From an uncultured SAR116 cluster alpha proteobacterium (lineage in GTDB: Bacteria; Pseudomonadota; Alphaproteobacteria; Puniceispirillales; Marisalimonadaceae), in assembly GCA_902619805.1 (NCBI GenBank), contig CACNGC010000007.1, positions 21,319 to 85,318 on the forward strand: a stretch of 64,000 nucleotides of DNA, in the 5' to 3' direction. Position numbers and translations under genes: made by a program. How positions within the stretch are numbered: the first letter of the stretch is position 1; each line of letters opens with the position of its first letter. Below are positions 11,522 to 20,640 of this stretch, one piece after another. The notes under the pieces were generated by a model. That model ran no database searches. It was not told the origin of the DNA and saw only the letters and a list, made by a program, of their open reading frames with translations.

Positions 11522-12589
11522 ATGAATAATACAAAATTAGAAGAAATTGTTACAATATTAAGATCTATAATCTTGCAAAATCAATCAAAAAACATTTATG
11601 AAAGTAAAATGGTAAATGGTTTAAAGTTTGAAAACAATATAATTTCATTTACTCTTGAACTTCTTCAAGAACAATTGAAGCAATCTGAGTCAATAAAAAA
11701 ATTTATACAAGAAAAATTATATGTTATTGATGATGTCAAAAAAGTAGAAATAATCTTAACATCACATAAAACTAAAAAAAATGAATCTAATATCAATGAA
11801 CCGTTGAGACCTGCAAAAAATATTATTGCAGTAGCTAGTGGGAAAGGTGGAGTTGGGAAATCAACTACTGCTATTAATATTGCTCTGTCATTATCAAAAT
11901 TAAATTATAATGTTGGAATTTTGGATGCAGATATATATGGTCCTAGCCTTCCAAAATTAACTGGTATTAACAACAGACCTAAGAGTGATGGAAAAAAAAT
12001 AATTCCACATATTGCGTTTGGTTTACAGGTAATGTCCATTGGCTATTTAGTTCCTGAAGATGCTGCGACTATTTGGAGAGGGCCTATGGTTATGAGTGCA
12101 ATCGAACAATTGCTCAAAGATGTAAACTGGACTAACCTAGACTTTTTGATAATTGATATGCCACCTGGTACTGGAGATGCTCAATTAACATTATCTCAAC
12201 GTGTTCAACTTTCTGGAGCAATAATTGTATCAACTCCTCAAGACTTGTCACTAATAGATGCGAGAAAAGGTCTTAATATGTTTAAAAAGGTAAATGTTCC
12301 TATTTTAGGAATCATTGAAAATATGAGTTATTTTGAATGCAATAATTGCAATACAAAACATGAGATTTTTGGAAATGGCGGAGCAAAAGCCGAAGCTGAA
12401 AAATTAGGTGTAACATTTTTAAATGAAATTCCTTTAGATATTTCTTTAAGAACCACATCTGATGAAGGCAATCCTATTGTTCATAAAGAACCTAATAACT
12501 CTATTTCAAAGAAATATATGGAGGTAGGATCTAAAATATTAAATCAAATTCAAACAAGCAGAAAACAACCCCCTCAAATTATTCAATGA
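11522..12589 (+). CDS. mrp: Mrp/ApbC family iron-sulfur cluster carrier ATPase
   Basis: Mrp proteins carry and transfer 4Fe-4S clusters in an ATP-dependent way. In this 355-residue protein a MIP18/DUF59-like N-terminal domain (about 1-80, divergent) precedes the deviant Walker A motif GKGGVGKST at 107-115. A further motif, D-M-P-P-G-T-G-D-A-Q-L-T, is intact. The C-terminal cluster-binding pair is present in E-C-N-N-C-N. It is convergent with folA, with a single base between the two stops. Confidence 0.93.
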   Translation: MNNTKLEEIVTILRSIILQNQSKNIYESKMVNGLKFENNIISFTLELLQEQLKQSESIKKFIQEKLYVIDDVKKVEIILTSHKTKKNESNINEPLRPAKNIIAVASGKGGVGKSTTAINIALSLSKLNYNVGILDADIYGPSLPKLTGINNRPKSDGKKIIPHIAFGLQVMSIGYLVPEDAATIWRGPMVMSAIEQLLKDVNWTNLDFLIIDMPPGTGDAQLTLSQRVQLSGAIIVSTPQDLSLIDARKGLNMFKKVNVPILGIIENMSYFECNNCNTKHEIFGNGGAKAEAEKLGVTFLNEIPLDISLRTTSDEGNPIVHKEPNNSISKKYMEVGSKILNQIQTSRKQPPQIIQ

Positions 12590-12590
12590 T

Positions 12591-13139
12591 TTAAATTATC
12601 CTTCTGTAATGCCAATAACTATGTTCTGGGACACCATTTTTAGCTAAATTATGTTCTAGTTTAGTTTTTTCCCAATCGCTTTCATTTAATTTAGGAAATT
12701 TTATACCAGTTTTTAAATTAAATTTAACTTTAGTCATTTCAATATTGTCACAGTATTCTAAACCTATTTTATAAATTTCTGCTCCACCAAATAAAAATAT
12801 TTTTTTTTGGGTAATATTTTGATTAATTTCCATGTTATTATCAATCCATTCATCAGCTTTAATTATAGCATCTTTAAATGAATTCACTACTATAGCTCCT
12901 TCGGCTTTCCAAGTAACAGAGTTGGTTAAAACTATATTTGCTCTTCCTGGCAAAGGTCTTCCAATAGAATCCCATGTTTTTCTGCCCATTATTAGTGGAC
13001 TACCCATTGTCATTTTTTTTAATCTTTTAAGATCCCCTGGCAAATGCCAAAGCAAATTTTTTCCATCACCAATTATTCTATTTTCATTCATAGCTACAAT
13101 ACAAAAAATTGGATTTTTTAGTTTTTTTTTGGTTTTCAT
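12591..13139 (-). CDS. folA: Dihydrofolate reductase
   Basis: DHFR reduces dihydrofolate, regenerating the cofactor consumed by the neighbouring thymidylate synthase. In 182 residues the family landmarks are visible: M-N-E-N-R-I-I-G-D near the N-terminus, L-L-W-H-L-P-G-D-L-K-R-L-K, the P-L-I-M-G-R-K-T-W-D-S-I-G-R-P-L-P-G-R block, and F-L-F-G-G-A-E-I-Y later. Its ATG directly abuts the thyA stop (TAAATG), the classical thyA-folA pair. Confidence 0.95.
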   Translation of the reverse strand: MKTKKKLKNPIFCIVAMNENRIIGDGKNLLWHLPGDLKRLKKMTMGSPLIMGRKTWDSIGRPLPGRANIVLTNSVTWKAEGAIVVNSFKDAIIKADEWIDNNMEINQNITQKKIFLFGGAEIYKIGLEYCDNIEMTKVKFNLKTGIKFPKLNESDWEKTKLEHNLAKNGVPEHSYWHYRRII

Positions 13140-13934
13140 TTAAACTGCAACTGGTGCTGGAATATTAGGACACGGATCATAGTCTGTAATTTCAAAATCT
13201 TCAAATCTAAATTCATTTATATCAGAATGCCTTTTTGAAATTTTTAATTTCGGTAATTTTTTAGAAGATCTAGACAATTGCAATTTAGTTTGTTCAAAAT
13301 GATTCGAATATAAATGAGCATCACCTAGTGTATGAACAAAATCACCAACAGATAAACCAGTAACGTTAGCAATCATGTGTGTTAAGATTGAATAAGATGC
13401 TATGTTGAACGGAACTCCAAGAAAAATATCAGCACTTCTTTGGTATAATTGACAAGACAGTTTGTTTTTTGCAACATAAAATTGAAACAAACAATGACAT
13501 GGTGGAAGAGCCATGCTGCCTACGTCTGCTGGGTTCCAAGCAGATACTATCATTCTTCTTGAGTTTGGATTATTTTTGATTTCATTAATAATATTATTAA
13601 GTTGATCAAGTTTTCTTCCATCTGGGGTATCCCATCTTCTCCATTGCTTTCCATAAACGGGTCCAAGATCACCGTTTTCATCTGCCCACTCATCCCATAT
13701 GGAAACTTTATTTTCTTTTAAGTAAGATATATTGGTATCGCCTTTAATAAACCATAATAACTCATGAATAATTGATTTTAAATGGAGCTTCTTAGTAGTT
13801 AGTAATGGAAGTCCATCATTTAAATCAAATCTCATCTGCCAACCAAAAACTGACTTTGTGCCAGTCCCAGTTCTGTCAGCCTTTTCATCACCTTTTTCTA
13901 AAACATGTCTTAATAAATCTAAATATTGCTTCAT
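13140..13934 (-). CDS. thyA: Thymidylate synthase ThyA
   Basis: ThyA methylates dUMP to dTMP using methylenetetrahydrofolate. The 264-residue length matches the short (E. coli-type) class. The catalytic cysteine lies in [11 protein letters not shown], the [16 protein letters not shown] block is intact, and the C-terminal P-A-P-V-A-V is conserved. It is the first gene of thyA-folA. The region upstream, about 13.93-14.0 kb, is shared with the divergently transcribed tmRNA gene. Confidence 0.97.
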   Translation of the reverse strand: MKQYLDLLRHVLEKGDEKADRTGTGTKSVFGWQMRFDLNDGLPLLTTKKLHLKSIIHELLWFIKGDTNISYLKENKVSIWDEWADENGDLGPVYGKQWRRWDTPDGRKLDQLNNIINEIKNNPNSRRMIVSAWNPADVGSMALPPCHCLFQFYVAKNKLSCQLYQRSADIFLGVPFNIASYSILTHMIANVTGLSVGDFVHTLGDAHLYSNHFEQTKLQLSRSSKKLPKLKISKRHSDINEFRFEDFEITDYDPCPNIPAPVAV

Positions 13935-13979
13935 ACAAATATCTCAATTAAAAATTTTATATATTAGCATTATGTGCTC

Positions 13980-14008
13980 TTTAATAAAAAAAATAAATAC
14001 TGTATAGT
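13980..14008 (+). promoter_or_regulatory. Candidate sigma-70 promoter for the tmRNA gene
   Basis: A TATAGT (14003-14008) sits just before the tmRNA precursor, with a weak TTTAAT 17 bases upstream (13980-13985). Transcription would start at about 14015, at the base of a hairpin with a TTCG tetraloop. The -35 element is poor, so this is a placement by position more than by motif. Confidence 0.35.
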
Positions 14009-14186
14009 AAAAAAGTCATTTCGATGACTATGGTGATAAACATTTTTTAGAATAAGCTTAGCGGACCCGGGGGCGGTACCCGGCACCTCCACCATTATTT
14101 GGGGGTGAAATAGGATCGACGCGTGTAGTAAAAATTAAACTTTCACTCGGCATTGTACCACCGTTATCGGACTAAATTAAATAGTT

Positions 14187-14225
14187 GCAAATGACAACTA
14201 TGCTCCGGTAGCTGCAGCAGCGTAA
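14187..14225 (+). other. tmRNA tag reading frame (tag A-N-D-N-Y-A-P-V-A-A-A-A)
   Basis: The resume codon GCA at 14187 is followed by eleven more codons and TAA (14223-14225). With the tRNA-borne alanine the tag reads A-A-N-D-N-Y-A-P-V-A-A-A-A. The A-N-D-N-Y start keeps the segment read by the SspB adaptor. The tail is four alanines instead of the usual L-A-A or V-A-A. Confidence 0.9.
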
Positions 14226-14310
14226 GCAGCCAAAGCAACCGAAAACTAGTCCTGTTCTATAGCTAGAACTGGCGGGGTTATTGTTTACCTGGCAACAGAA
14301 AAACTTTGGT

Positions 14311-14331
14311 GGCGAGAAGTTACTTCTCGCC
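14311..14331 (+). terminator. Hairpin at the 3' end of the tmRNA gene
   Basis: A perfect 9-bp stem GGCGAGAAG / CTTCTCGCC with a TTA loop ends the GC-rich tmRNA block. It is followed by ATCTTTAAAATTTTATT, a weak T-rich tract. It fits a Rho-independent terminator or the 3' processing boundary of the coding piece. The sspB start is 75 bases further on. Confidence 0.6.
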
Positions 14332-14405
14332 ATCTTTAAAATTTTATTGAAAATTAAGCTTTGAGAATTGTAAGGTATTAATTAAAAAAACTATAAGGTA
14401 TAAAA

Positions 14406-14921
14406 GTGACTAATAATAATGATAATTATGGTTCTGATTCTAAAAGTTTTGACTATGACTTTTTGGTTGAGGAAAGTCTTAAAAATGTAGTAAAAAAAGT
14501 TTTAAAAATAACTTCAGAAACTGGTCTTATTGGAAACAGTCATTTTTTTATTACATTTAATGGTGATGATCCAAGTGTAATAGTTCCACCCGAACTTAAA
14601 AATGCCGATAATTCAGAAATAAAAATAATAATTCAACACCAATTTTGGGATCTTAAAACATCTGAAGATCATTTTGAAGTAACTCTATCTTTTAGTGGTG
14701 AAAAAAAGAATATTTCTGTTCCTTTTAAATCAATTACATCTTTCACTGATCCTTCAGTTGGTTTTGGTCTTCAATTTAAAATCGAGGATAATTTAAAAAA
14801 TACTAGTTTAAGTAAAATTGAAAGCCCAGATGCTAATAAACCAGCGATTTCGAATTTGGATGATGCAGATTTAAAATCTGGAGAAATTGTCTCTCTTGAT
14901 GAATTTAGAGATAAGAAATAA
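14406..14921 (+). CDS. sspB: SspB, ClpXP specificity-enhancing adaptor (alphaproteobacterial type)
   Basis: SspB tethers ssrA-tagged proteins to ClpXP. The 171-residue protein starts with GTG at 14406, preceded by AAGG at a good distance. The core at about residues 15-130 has Y-D-F-L-V-E-E-S-L-K-N-V-V-K-K-V-L, H-F-F-I-T-F and V-P-F-K-S-I-T-S-F-T-D-P-S-V-G-F-G-L-Q-F, typical of the alphaproteobacterial SspB family. An acidic, disordered linker leads to a C-terminal tail ending S-L-D-E-F-R-D-K-K, where relatives carry the ClpX-binding peptide. The gene lies directly after the tmRNA that makes its substrate tag, which supports both calls. Confidence 0.88.
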   Translation: MTNNNDNYGSDSKSFDYDFLVEESLKNVVKKVLKITSETGLIGNSHFFITFNGDDPSVIVPPELKNADNSEIKIIIQHQFWDLKTSEDHFEVTLSFSGEKKNISVPFKSITSFTDPSVGFGLQFKIEDNLKNTSLSKIESPDANKPAISNLDDADLKSGEIVSLDEFRDKK

Positions 14922-14942
14922 AATTATTAGTTGGAGATTATT

Positions 14943-16553
14943 TTGAACGACTTTAATTATTCACCAATTTTTCCTATTTCAGTTGAAGAAACTGAATACG
15001 TAAAAATATCAGACTCATACATTAAAATTTCCAAAATAAACAACAAAGAAATTTTGGTTGTCGATCCAAAGGCACTTACTCTTTTAGCACAAAGAGCTTT
15101 TAAAGATGTATCTCACCTTCTTAGAAAATCACATCTAAGACAGCTCAGAGATATTCTTGAAGATAAAGAAGCCTCTAATAATGATAAATTTGTCGCTTTA
15201 ACAATGTTAAAAAATGCAAATATATCTTCATCAGGAGTTCTTCCTATGTGCCAAGATACAGGCACAGCAATAATCATGGGTTATAAAGGCGAAAAAGTTT
15301 TTACTGACTCAGATGATAACAAATTTCTTTCCTTAGGAGTTTATAAAACATATAAAGAAAATAATCTTCGTTTCTCTCAACTGGCACCAATCTCTATGTT
15401 TGAAGAGAAAAATACTGCTAACAATTTACCTGCTGAAATCAGTATATTTGCTAATGAAGGTCAGGAATATAAATTTGCCTTTGTACAAAAAGGTGGAGGA
15501 TCAGCTAATAAAAGTTTTTTATTCCAAGCAACACCCGCCACTCTTAATCCTGAAAATTTAAAAAAATTTCTTTATGAGAAAATTGTTTCTCTTGGTACTG
15601 CTGCTTGTCCACCTTATCATTTATCTGTAGTTATTGGAGGTACTTCAGCTGAATTTAATTTAAAGACCGTTAAGCTAGGATCTATGCGTTATCTAGATAA
15701 TTTGCCTAAGGCTGGAAATTTAAAATCTGGTCATGCATATAGAGATTTAGAATGGGAAAAAATAATATTGGATCTTACAAGAGAAATGGGTATAGGCGCA
15801 CAATTTGGAGGAAAATATTTTTGTCATGATGTAAGAGTTATTAGGCTTCCAAGGCATGGTGCATCGCTACCAATTGGAATTGGTGTTTCTTGTTCAGCAG
15901 ATAGACAAATTTTAGGCAAGATAAATAAAGATGGAATCTTTGTTGAAAAACTCGAAAAAGAGCCAAGTAAATATTTGCCCGATGTAAGTTTGGACGAAAT
16001 TTCGGAAGATGTAACAGAAATTGATCTAAATCAGCCAATGAAAAATATTTTAGAACAATTAAATGATTGTAAAATAAAAAAAAGAGTTAATCTTTCTGGC
16101 CCAATGATTGTTGCTAGAGATATAGCTCATGCAAAGTTACTTCAAAGATTGGACAAGGATGGTGAGCTACCTAATTATATAAAAGATCATCCAGTATATT
16201 ATGCTGGCCCAGCTAAAACTCCAAAGGGCATGCCTTCAGGATCCTTTGGACCAACAACTGCTGGAAGAATGGATGCTTATGTTGATAAATTTCAAGAAAA
16301 TGGTGGATCAATGGTTATGTTAGCAAAAGGAAACAGATCAAAGCAGGTAAAAGAAGCGTGCCAAAAACATGGAGGATTTTACCTTGGAACCATTGGAGGA
16401 ACTGCTGCAAAAGTCGCACTAGATTGCATAAAAAAAATAGAGGTTTTAGAATATCCAGAACTTGGAATGGAGGCCGTCTGGAAAATTGAAGTAAAAAACT
16501 TTCCAGCATTTGTAGTAATTGATAATAAAGGTAATGATTTTTTTGATATTTAA
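14943..16553 (+). CDS. fumA: Class I (iron-sulfur) fumarate hydratase
   Basis: Class I fumarases interconvert fumarate and malate in the TCA cycle with an oxygen-sensitive 4Fe-4S cluster. Candidate cluster cysteines are visible in [16 protein letters not shown] and VSCSADRQ. The C-terminal beta domain has [13 protein letters not shown] and F-Y-L-G-T-I-G-G. I choose the TTG at 14943 (536 residues) because GGAG lies 6 bases before it. An in-frame TTG at 14931 would sit on that ribosome site. It follows sspB by 21 bases and converges with the tartrate dehydratase gene, sharing 4 bases at the stops. Tartrate dehydratase activity of the same fold is possible but less likely at this length. Confidence 0.92.
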   Translation: MNDFNYSPIFPISVEETEYVKISDSYIKISKINNKEILVVDPKALTLLAQRAFKDVSHLLRKSHLRQLRDILEDKEASNNDKFVALTMLKNANISSSGVLPMCQDTGTAIIMGYKGEKVFTDSDDNKFLSLGVYKTYKENNLRFSQLAPISMFEEKNTANNLPAEISIFANEGQEYKFAFVQKGGGSANKSFLFQATPATLNPENLKKFLYEKIVSLGTAACPPYHLSVVIGGTSAEFNLKTVKLGSMRYLDNLPKAGNLKSGHAYRDLEWEKIILDLTREMGIGAQFGGKYFCHDVRVIRLPRHGASLPIGIGVSCSADRQILGKINKDGIFVEKLEKEPSKYLPDVSLDEISEDVTEIDLNQPMKNILEQLNDCKIKKRVNLSGPMIVARDIAHAKLLQRLDKDGELPNYIKDHPVYYAGPAKTPKGMPSGSFGPTTAGRMDAYVDKFQENGGSMVMLAKGNRSKQVKEACQKHGGFYLGTIGGTAAKVALDCIKKIEVLEYPELGMEAVWKIEVKNFPAFVVIDNKGNDFFDI

Positions 16554-17716
16554 TCGACCATCTGCTTCATTATTGAAAAAAGATCGGATTTTCCTTCAAA
16601 ACCAATTCCAGTTATTTCTGGTAAAGTGACAAAACTTTTTTCAACCTCAACGCCATCAGGAAATCCTCCGTACGGTTGAAAAAGATCAGGATAACTCTCA
16701 TTTCCTCCAAGTCCTAATCCTGCAGCAATTGCTAAGGACATTTGATGACCTCCGTGAGGAATACACCTTGAGACATCCCATTCATTTTCTTTAAGCATTT
16801 CAATAATTTTTAAATATTCAACTAACCCATAACTTAATGCACAATCAAATTGCAACCAATCTTTATCTTTTCTCATCCCAGCGTATCTAATAAGATTTCT
16901 TGCATCATGAACTGAGAACAAATTCTCACCAGTTGCTAATGGATGTGCGTAATATTTGGATAGTTCTTTATGAAGCTCAAAATCTAAAGGGTCACCAGGC
17001 TCTTCATACCAAAATAAATTATAATTTGATAAAGCTTTACCATATTCAATTGCAGTTTTTAGATCAAACCTACCATTTGCATCAACAGCAAGTTGATCTT
17101 CAGGACCTAATATTTTTAAAATAGCTTCAATACGTTTACAATCATCCGATAAAGAAGCTCCTCCTATTTTCTTTTTGACTACTGTATAACCAAGATCTAG
17201 ATATTTTTTTATTTCGTCAGTTAAGCCATTTATTCCTTGATTTGGCCAATAATATCCACCAGCAGCATAAACAAAAACTTTTCGATTAGGTTTACCATTA
17301 CCGTATCTTTCAGCAAGCATTTGAAATAGTGGTTTATCTTCGATTTTAGAAACAAGATCCCATATTGCCATGTCAATAGTACCTACTGCCACCGATCTTT
17401 CCCCATGTCCTCCAGGCTTTTCATTTTTCATCATGACATTCCACATCTTTATGGGGTCGAAATTTGTGGCTTCATCATTTAAAATTTCTTTTGTATGTGC
17501 ATCCAATAGTCTTGGTACAAACCTCTCTCTAATGAGATGACCTTGTCCATATCTTCCGTTTGAATTAAATCCGTAACCAATTAAGGGCTTACCATTTTTG
17601 ATAACATTAGAACAAACAGCAACAACACTTATGGTCATTTTTGAAAAATCAATATATGCGTTGTTAATATTGGAACTTATGGATTTTGTTTTTTCAACTA
17701 TATTAGTTATTTTCAT
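16550..17716 (-). CDS. tarD: D-tartrate dehydratase (enolase superfamily, mandelate racemase group)
   Basis: The 388-residue protein is recognisable along its whole length as the enolase-superfamily D-tartrate dehydratase known from Bradyrhizobium, which turns D-tartrate into oxaloacetate. Shared blocks include N-A-Y-I-D-F-x-[36 protein letters not shown], the catalytic K-x-K in [30 protein letters not shown] and [11 protein letters not shown] with the active-site histidine. The metal-binding Asp/Glu/Glu set is in place. No tartrate transporter is visible nearby, so the in vivo substrate is an inference. Confidence 0.85.
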   Translation of the reverse strand: MKITNIVEKTKSISSNINNAYIDFSKMTISVVAVCSNVIKNGKPLIGYGFNSNGRYGQGHLIRERFVPRLLDAHTKEILNDEATNFDPIKMWNVMMKNEKPGGHGERSVAVGTIDMAIWDLVSKIEDKPLFQMLAERYGNGKPNRKVFVYAAGGYYWPNQGINGLTDEIKKYLDLGYTVVKKKIGGASLSDDCKRIEAILKILGPEDQLAVDANGRFDLKTAIEYGKALSNYNLFWYEEPGDPLDFELHKELSKYYAHPLATGENLFSVHDARNLIRYAGMRKDKDWLQFDCALSYGLVEYLKIIEMLKENEWDVSRCIPHGGHQMSLAIAAGLGLGGNESYPDLFQPYGGFPDGVEVEKSFVTLPEITGIGFEGKSDLFSIMKQMVD

Positions 17717-17792
17717 TATATTATTCCTATATAAGAAAATACGTATTAAGAATAAACTAGAACGATATATTGGTTTATTTACTAATTGGCAG

Positions 17793-17918
17793 TTAACCTT
17801 GACGAGCTTTAAATCTTGGATTTCTCTTGTTTATAACGTATAGACGACCCCTACGTTTTACAATTTGAGAATTTCTATCTCTAACTTTAAGAGTTTTTAA
17901 AGAACTTACTACTTTCAT
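17793..17918 (-). CDS. rpmJ: 50S ribosomal protein L36
   Basis: A 41-residue, very basic frame reads [14 protein letters not shown] and ends [15 protein letters not shown]. This matches the alphaproteobacterial L36 pattern (M-K-V-R-N-S-L-K-S-L-K ... R-x-G-R-x-Y-V-I-N-K-x-x-x-R-F-K-A-R-Q-G), the form without the zinc-binding cysteines. GGG lies shortly before the ATG. It stands alone between the tartrate dehydratase and msrA genes, as rpmJ often does in this class. Confidence 0.93.
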   Translation of the reverse strand: MKVVSSLKTLKVRDRNSQIVKRRGRLYVINKRNPRFKARQG

Positions 17919-17997
17919 GATCGCCCTATTAGTTAATTAAAAGATTTGATATAATAACAATTCATTTTGGTCAAGATCTAAAATAACTTTAGTAAAT

Positions 17998-18624
17998 TTA
18001 ATTAAATTTTACTCCACAGCCACCCAAACCACAATAACCATTTGTATTTTTATAAAGGTATTGTTGATGATAAGTTTCAGCAAAATAAAAATCTACATTA
18101 TTTTTAATTTCAGTCGTGATTTCATTAAATCCTGCTGAATGAAGTAAAGATTGATATTCTGTTTTAGAAGTCTTCACATCATTTATGTTTTCAGAATTAT
18201 TTACAAAAATTGCTGATCTATATTGAGTGCCGATATCATTGCCTTGCCTCATACCCTGAGTTGGATCATGTCCCTCCCAAAATTCAATTAAAATAGTTTT
18301 TAAATTTAATTTTTTCGGATCATATACCACTCTAACAACTTCTGTATGACCAGTTAAGCCACTACAAACTTCATCATAGGTTGGATTTTTAGTATAACCA
18401 CCAGCATATCCAACTGATGTATGATAAACCCCTTCAAGTTGCCAAAAAATTTTTTCAGCACCCCAAAAACATCCCATTCCAAGTATAATTAATTCAAAAT
18501 CATTTGGAATTTCCATTAAATTACGACCATTAATCTCGTGAAACAATTCATTTTCAATAGGATCATTTCTACCTACCAAAGCATCTGATTTATCGACGAG
18601 ATTATTTTTTTTTAAAAAAAACAT
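17998..18624 (-). CDS. msrA: Peptide methionine sulfoxide reductase MsrA
   Basis: MsrA reduces methionine-S-sulfoxide in oxidised proteins. The 208-residue protein carries the catalytic G-C-F-W-G-A-E motif near residue 53, the G-Y-A-G-G block, E-V-V-R-V-V-Y-D-P, the F-W-E-G-H-D-P-T-Q stretch and Y-H-Q-Q-Y-L. The C-terminal G-Y-C-G-L-G-G-C-G supplies the two recycling cysteines. An N-terminal extension of about 45 residues resembles that of E. coli-type MsrA and has no signal peptide. It is divergent from speA. Confidence 0.95.
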   Translation of the reverse strand: MFFLKKNNLVDKSDALVGRNDPIENELFHEINGRNLMEIPNDFELIILGMGCFWGAEKIFWQLEGVYHTSVGYAGGYTKNPTYDEVCSGLTGHTEVVRVVYDPKKLNLKTILIEFWEGHDPTQGMRQGNDIGTQYRSAIFVNNSENINDVKTSKTEYQSLLHSAGFNEITTEIKNNVDFYFAETYHQQYLYKNTNGYCGLGGCGVKFN

Positions 18625-18677
18625 TAGAAAATAGTTACATAAAAGATTTAAATTTTAAAATTAAATAAAAGCATAAC

Positions 18678-18704
18678 TTGACCAACCGTAAATAGCAATA
18701 TAAT
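18678..18704 (+). promoter_or_regulatory. Candidate sigma-70 promoter of the spermidine operon
   Basis: TTGACC (18678-18683) and a perfect TATAAT (18699-18704) precede speA. The spacer is 15 bases, shorter than the usual 17. Transcription would begin near 18711, leaving a leader of about 24 bases with AAAGG before the ATG at 18735. Confidence 0.45.
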
Positions 18705-18734
18705 CAAATCATTTTAAAATTAAAGGCCAAAAAT

Positions 18735-20612
18735 ATGGATGATGATATTTATGGAATTAAAAAATGGGGTGATGATATACTTGAGGTCCTTGATAATGGC
18801 AATATAGGACTTAAAAATCCATTTTATCCATCTTATCCTTCTATCGACCTAATTAAAATTATAGAAAGTCTTAATGAAAGAGGTATTAACTGCCCAGTAC
18901 TATTGAGAATTACAGATTACTTAGCATTTAGAATAAAACAAATTAATGAGTCTTTTTTTAAAGCAATAAAAGAAGTTAGATATAAAGGTTATTATAAGGG
19001 TGTTTTCCCAGTTAAAGTTAATCAACAGGCACAAGTAATTGACAGAATAGTTGATTTTGGAAAAGAATTTGATTTTGGGTTAGAAGTTGGTTCTAAACCT
19101 GAATTATTAATAGCTTTAGCACACGATCTTTCTAGTGAATCTACCATCATATGTAATGGGATTAAGGATAAAGAATTTATTAATTTGGCAATCTTATCAC
19201 TTAAAATTGGTTTTAAAACTATTTTAGTTTTAGAAAGTCCACGTGAACTTGATCTAATCATTGAAGTTTCTCAAGAACTTAATGTAAGACCGTTACTTGG
19301 AATTAGAGTAAAATTAACAAATAAAGTTAGTGGTAATTGGTCTCAATCAAGTGGAGACCGTAGTGCATTTGGTATGTCTGTTGAGCAAGTCATGAAAGTT
19401 ATCACGAAATTAAAAATTAATAACTATCTTGATTGTTTGGTTCTCCAACATTCACATCTTGGAAGCCAGATTCCTGATATCATTGAAATTAGAAAGGCTA
19501 CACAAGAGGCTTGTAGATTTTATTCAGAAATGTGCAAAGAAGGTGCACCACTAGAATATTTAGATCTTGGAGGTGGTTTAGGAGTGGATTATACAGGAGA
19601 ACAAAAGTCTTCTCTTAACTCAATAAATTATTCACTAGATGAATACTGTATAAATATTGTTGAAACTGTTAAATATGAATTAGATCAATCAAATATAGAT
19701 CATCCTATAATTGTAACTGAATCTGGAAGGGCATGCATTGCATCAAGTTCAATGCTAATTTTTAATATTTTAGAGACAACAAACTTTGATAGTGAAAAAA
19801 AACAGGAAATTAATTCAAAAGACCATCCTTTATTGAAAAATATGATTCAAATTCCTGAATATTTAAATTTAGAAAGAGCCCAAGAATGTTTGAACGATTT
19901 AAATTATTATAGAGAAGAAATAAGAGCTCTTTTTAGAAGTGGACAAATAGATTTAGCAAATATGGCAAAAACTGAAGAGACTTACTTATATATCATAAAT
20001 AAAATCAAAATAGTACTCTCTATAACGCCTAACATAACTGAAGAACTTCAAGATGCAATTGATAATATGGCAGATATATATCATGGGAATTTTTCTTTAT
20101 TTCAAAGCCTACCTGATGTTTGGGCTATTGATCAAATTCATCCTATTGCACCACTTCAAAAACATAACATGCGACCAAACAGAAGAGTTATTTTAAATGA
20201 TATTACTTGCGATAGTGATGGTATAATTAACAAATTTGTACTGAAAGACGGTGTTTCAAACACATTACCTTTGCATGACATTAGTGATGATGAGGACTAC
20301 TTTTTAGGTGTATTTTATATTGGTGCCTATCAAGAAACGTTGGGAGATCTTCATAACTTATTTGGTGATACAAATGTTGCTACAATAAAATTAAAAGATA
20401 ATGGGGGATTTAAGTTATTACATGAGCAAGAAGGTGATACTATTTCAGAAGTTTTAACTTATGTTGAATATGAACCTAAGAATTTAATTAGTAGGTTCAA
20501 ACATATAGTAGAGGATGCAGTAAGAAGTAGAGACTTATCACTTTCAGAAAGAAAAAAGATAACTCAATCATTCAAGGATTCGATTTCTGGTTATACTTAT
20601 TTCGAAAAATAA
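18735..20612 (+). CDS. speA: Biosynthetic arginine decarboxylase (PLP, fold type III)
   Basis: SpeA converts arginine to agmatine and CO2. The 625-residue size fits the long bacterial enzyme. The PLP lysine sits in F-P-V-K-V-N-Q near residue 96. H-S-H-L-G-S-Q-I and Y-L-D-L-G-G-G-L-G-V-D-Y are family signatures, and the substrate-binding region has E-S-G-R-A near 333. It opens a tight four-gene plus-strand operon with the carboxyspermidine enzymes and an agmatinase. Agmatine made here would therefore feed putrescine for spermidine. Confidence 0.95.
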   Translation: MDDDIYGIKKWGDDILEVLDNGNIGLKNPFYPSYPSIDLIKIIESLNERGINCPVLLRITDYLAFRIKQINESFFKAIKEVRYKGYYKGVFPVKVNQQAQVIDRIVDFGKEFDFGLEVGSKPELLIALAHDLSSESTIICNGIKDKEFINLAILSLKIGFKTILVLESPRELDLIIEVSQELNVRPLLGIRVKLTNKVSGNWSQSSGDRSAFGMSVEQVMKVITKLKINNYLDCLVLQHSHLGSQIPDIIEIRKATQEACRFYSEMCKEGAPLEYLDLGGGLGVDYTGEQKSSLNSINYSLDEYCINIVETVKYELDQSNIDHPIIVTESGRACIASSSMLIFNILETTNFDSEKKQEINSKDHPLLKNMIQIPEYLNLERAQECLNDLNYYREEIRALFRSGQIDLANMAKTEETYLYIINKIKIVLSITPNITEELQDAIDNMADIYHGNFSLFQSLPDVWAIDQIHPIAPLQKHNMRPNRRVILNDITCDSDGIINKFVLKDGVSNTLPLHDISDDEDYFLGVFYIGAYQETLGDLHNLFGDTNVATIKLKDNGGFKLLHEQEGDTISEVLTYVEYEPKNLISRFKHIVEDAVRSRDLSLSERKKITQSFKDSISGYTYFEK

Positions 20613-20640
20613 ATAATTGGGAAATTTATAGGAGTTTGAA

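Larger units (their letters stand above)
14014..14331 (+). ncRNA. ssrA: tmRNA, circularly permuted two-piece form
   Basis: tmRNA rescues stalled ribosomes and adds a degradation tag. The order here is permuted. The T-arm and acceptor 3' strand come first and end in CACCTCCACCA (14084-14094). A six-base spacer (14095-14100) follows, then the acceptor 5' strand GGGGGTG with GAAATAGGATCGACGC (from 14101), and then the coding part. GGGGGTG pairs with CACCTCC with one G-U. The tag frame at 14187 follows TAGTT, as in other tmRNAs. The precursor would be cut at the spacer into acceptor and coding pieces, as known for Alphaproteobacteria. A 6-bp TTCG hairpin (14014-14029) marks the approximate 5' end. 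The outer limits are approximate. Confidence 0.93.

Noticed and set aside
14014..14029. Hairpin with TTCG loop as a terminator
   Set aside because: It sits between divergent thyA and tmRNA transcripts, upstream of both, and has no T-tract. It is more likely the 5' end of the tmRNA precursor.
18670..18690. Sigma-54-like TGG...TGC on the minus strand upstream of msrA
   Set aside because: The GG to GC spacing is one base short of the invariant distance, so it is not counted with the other boxes.
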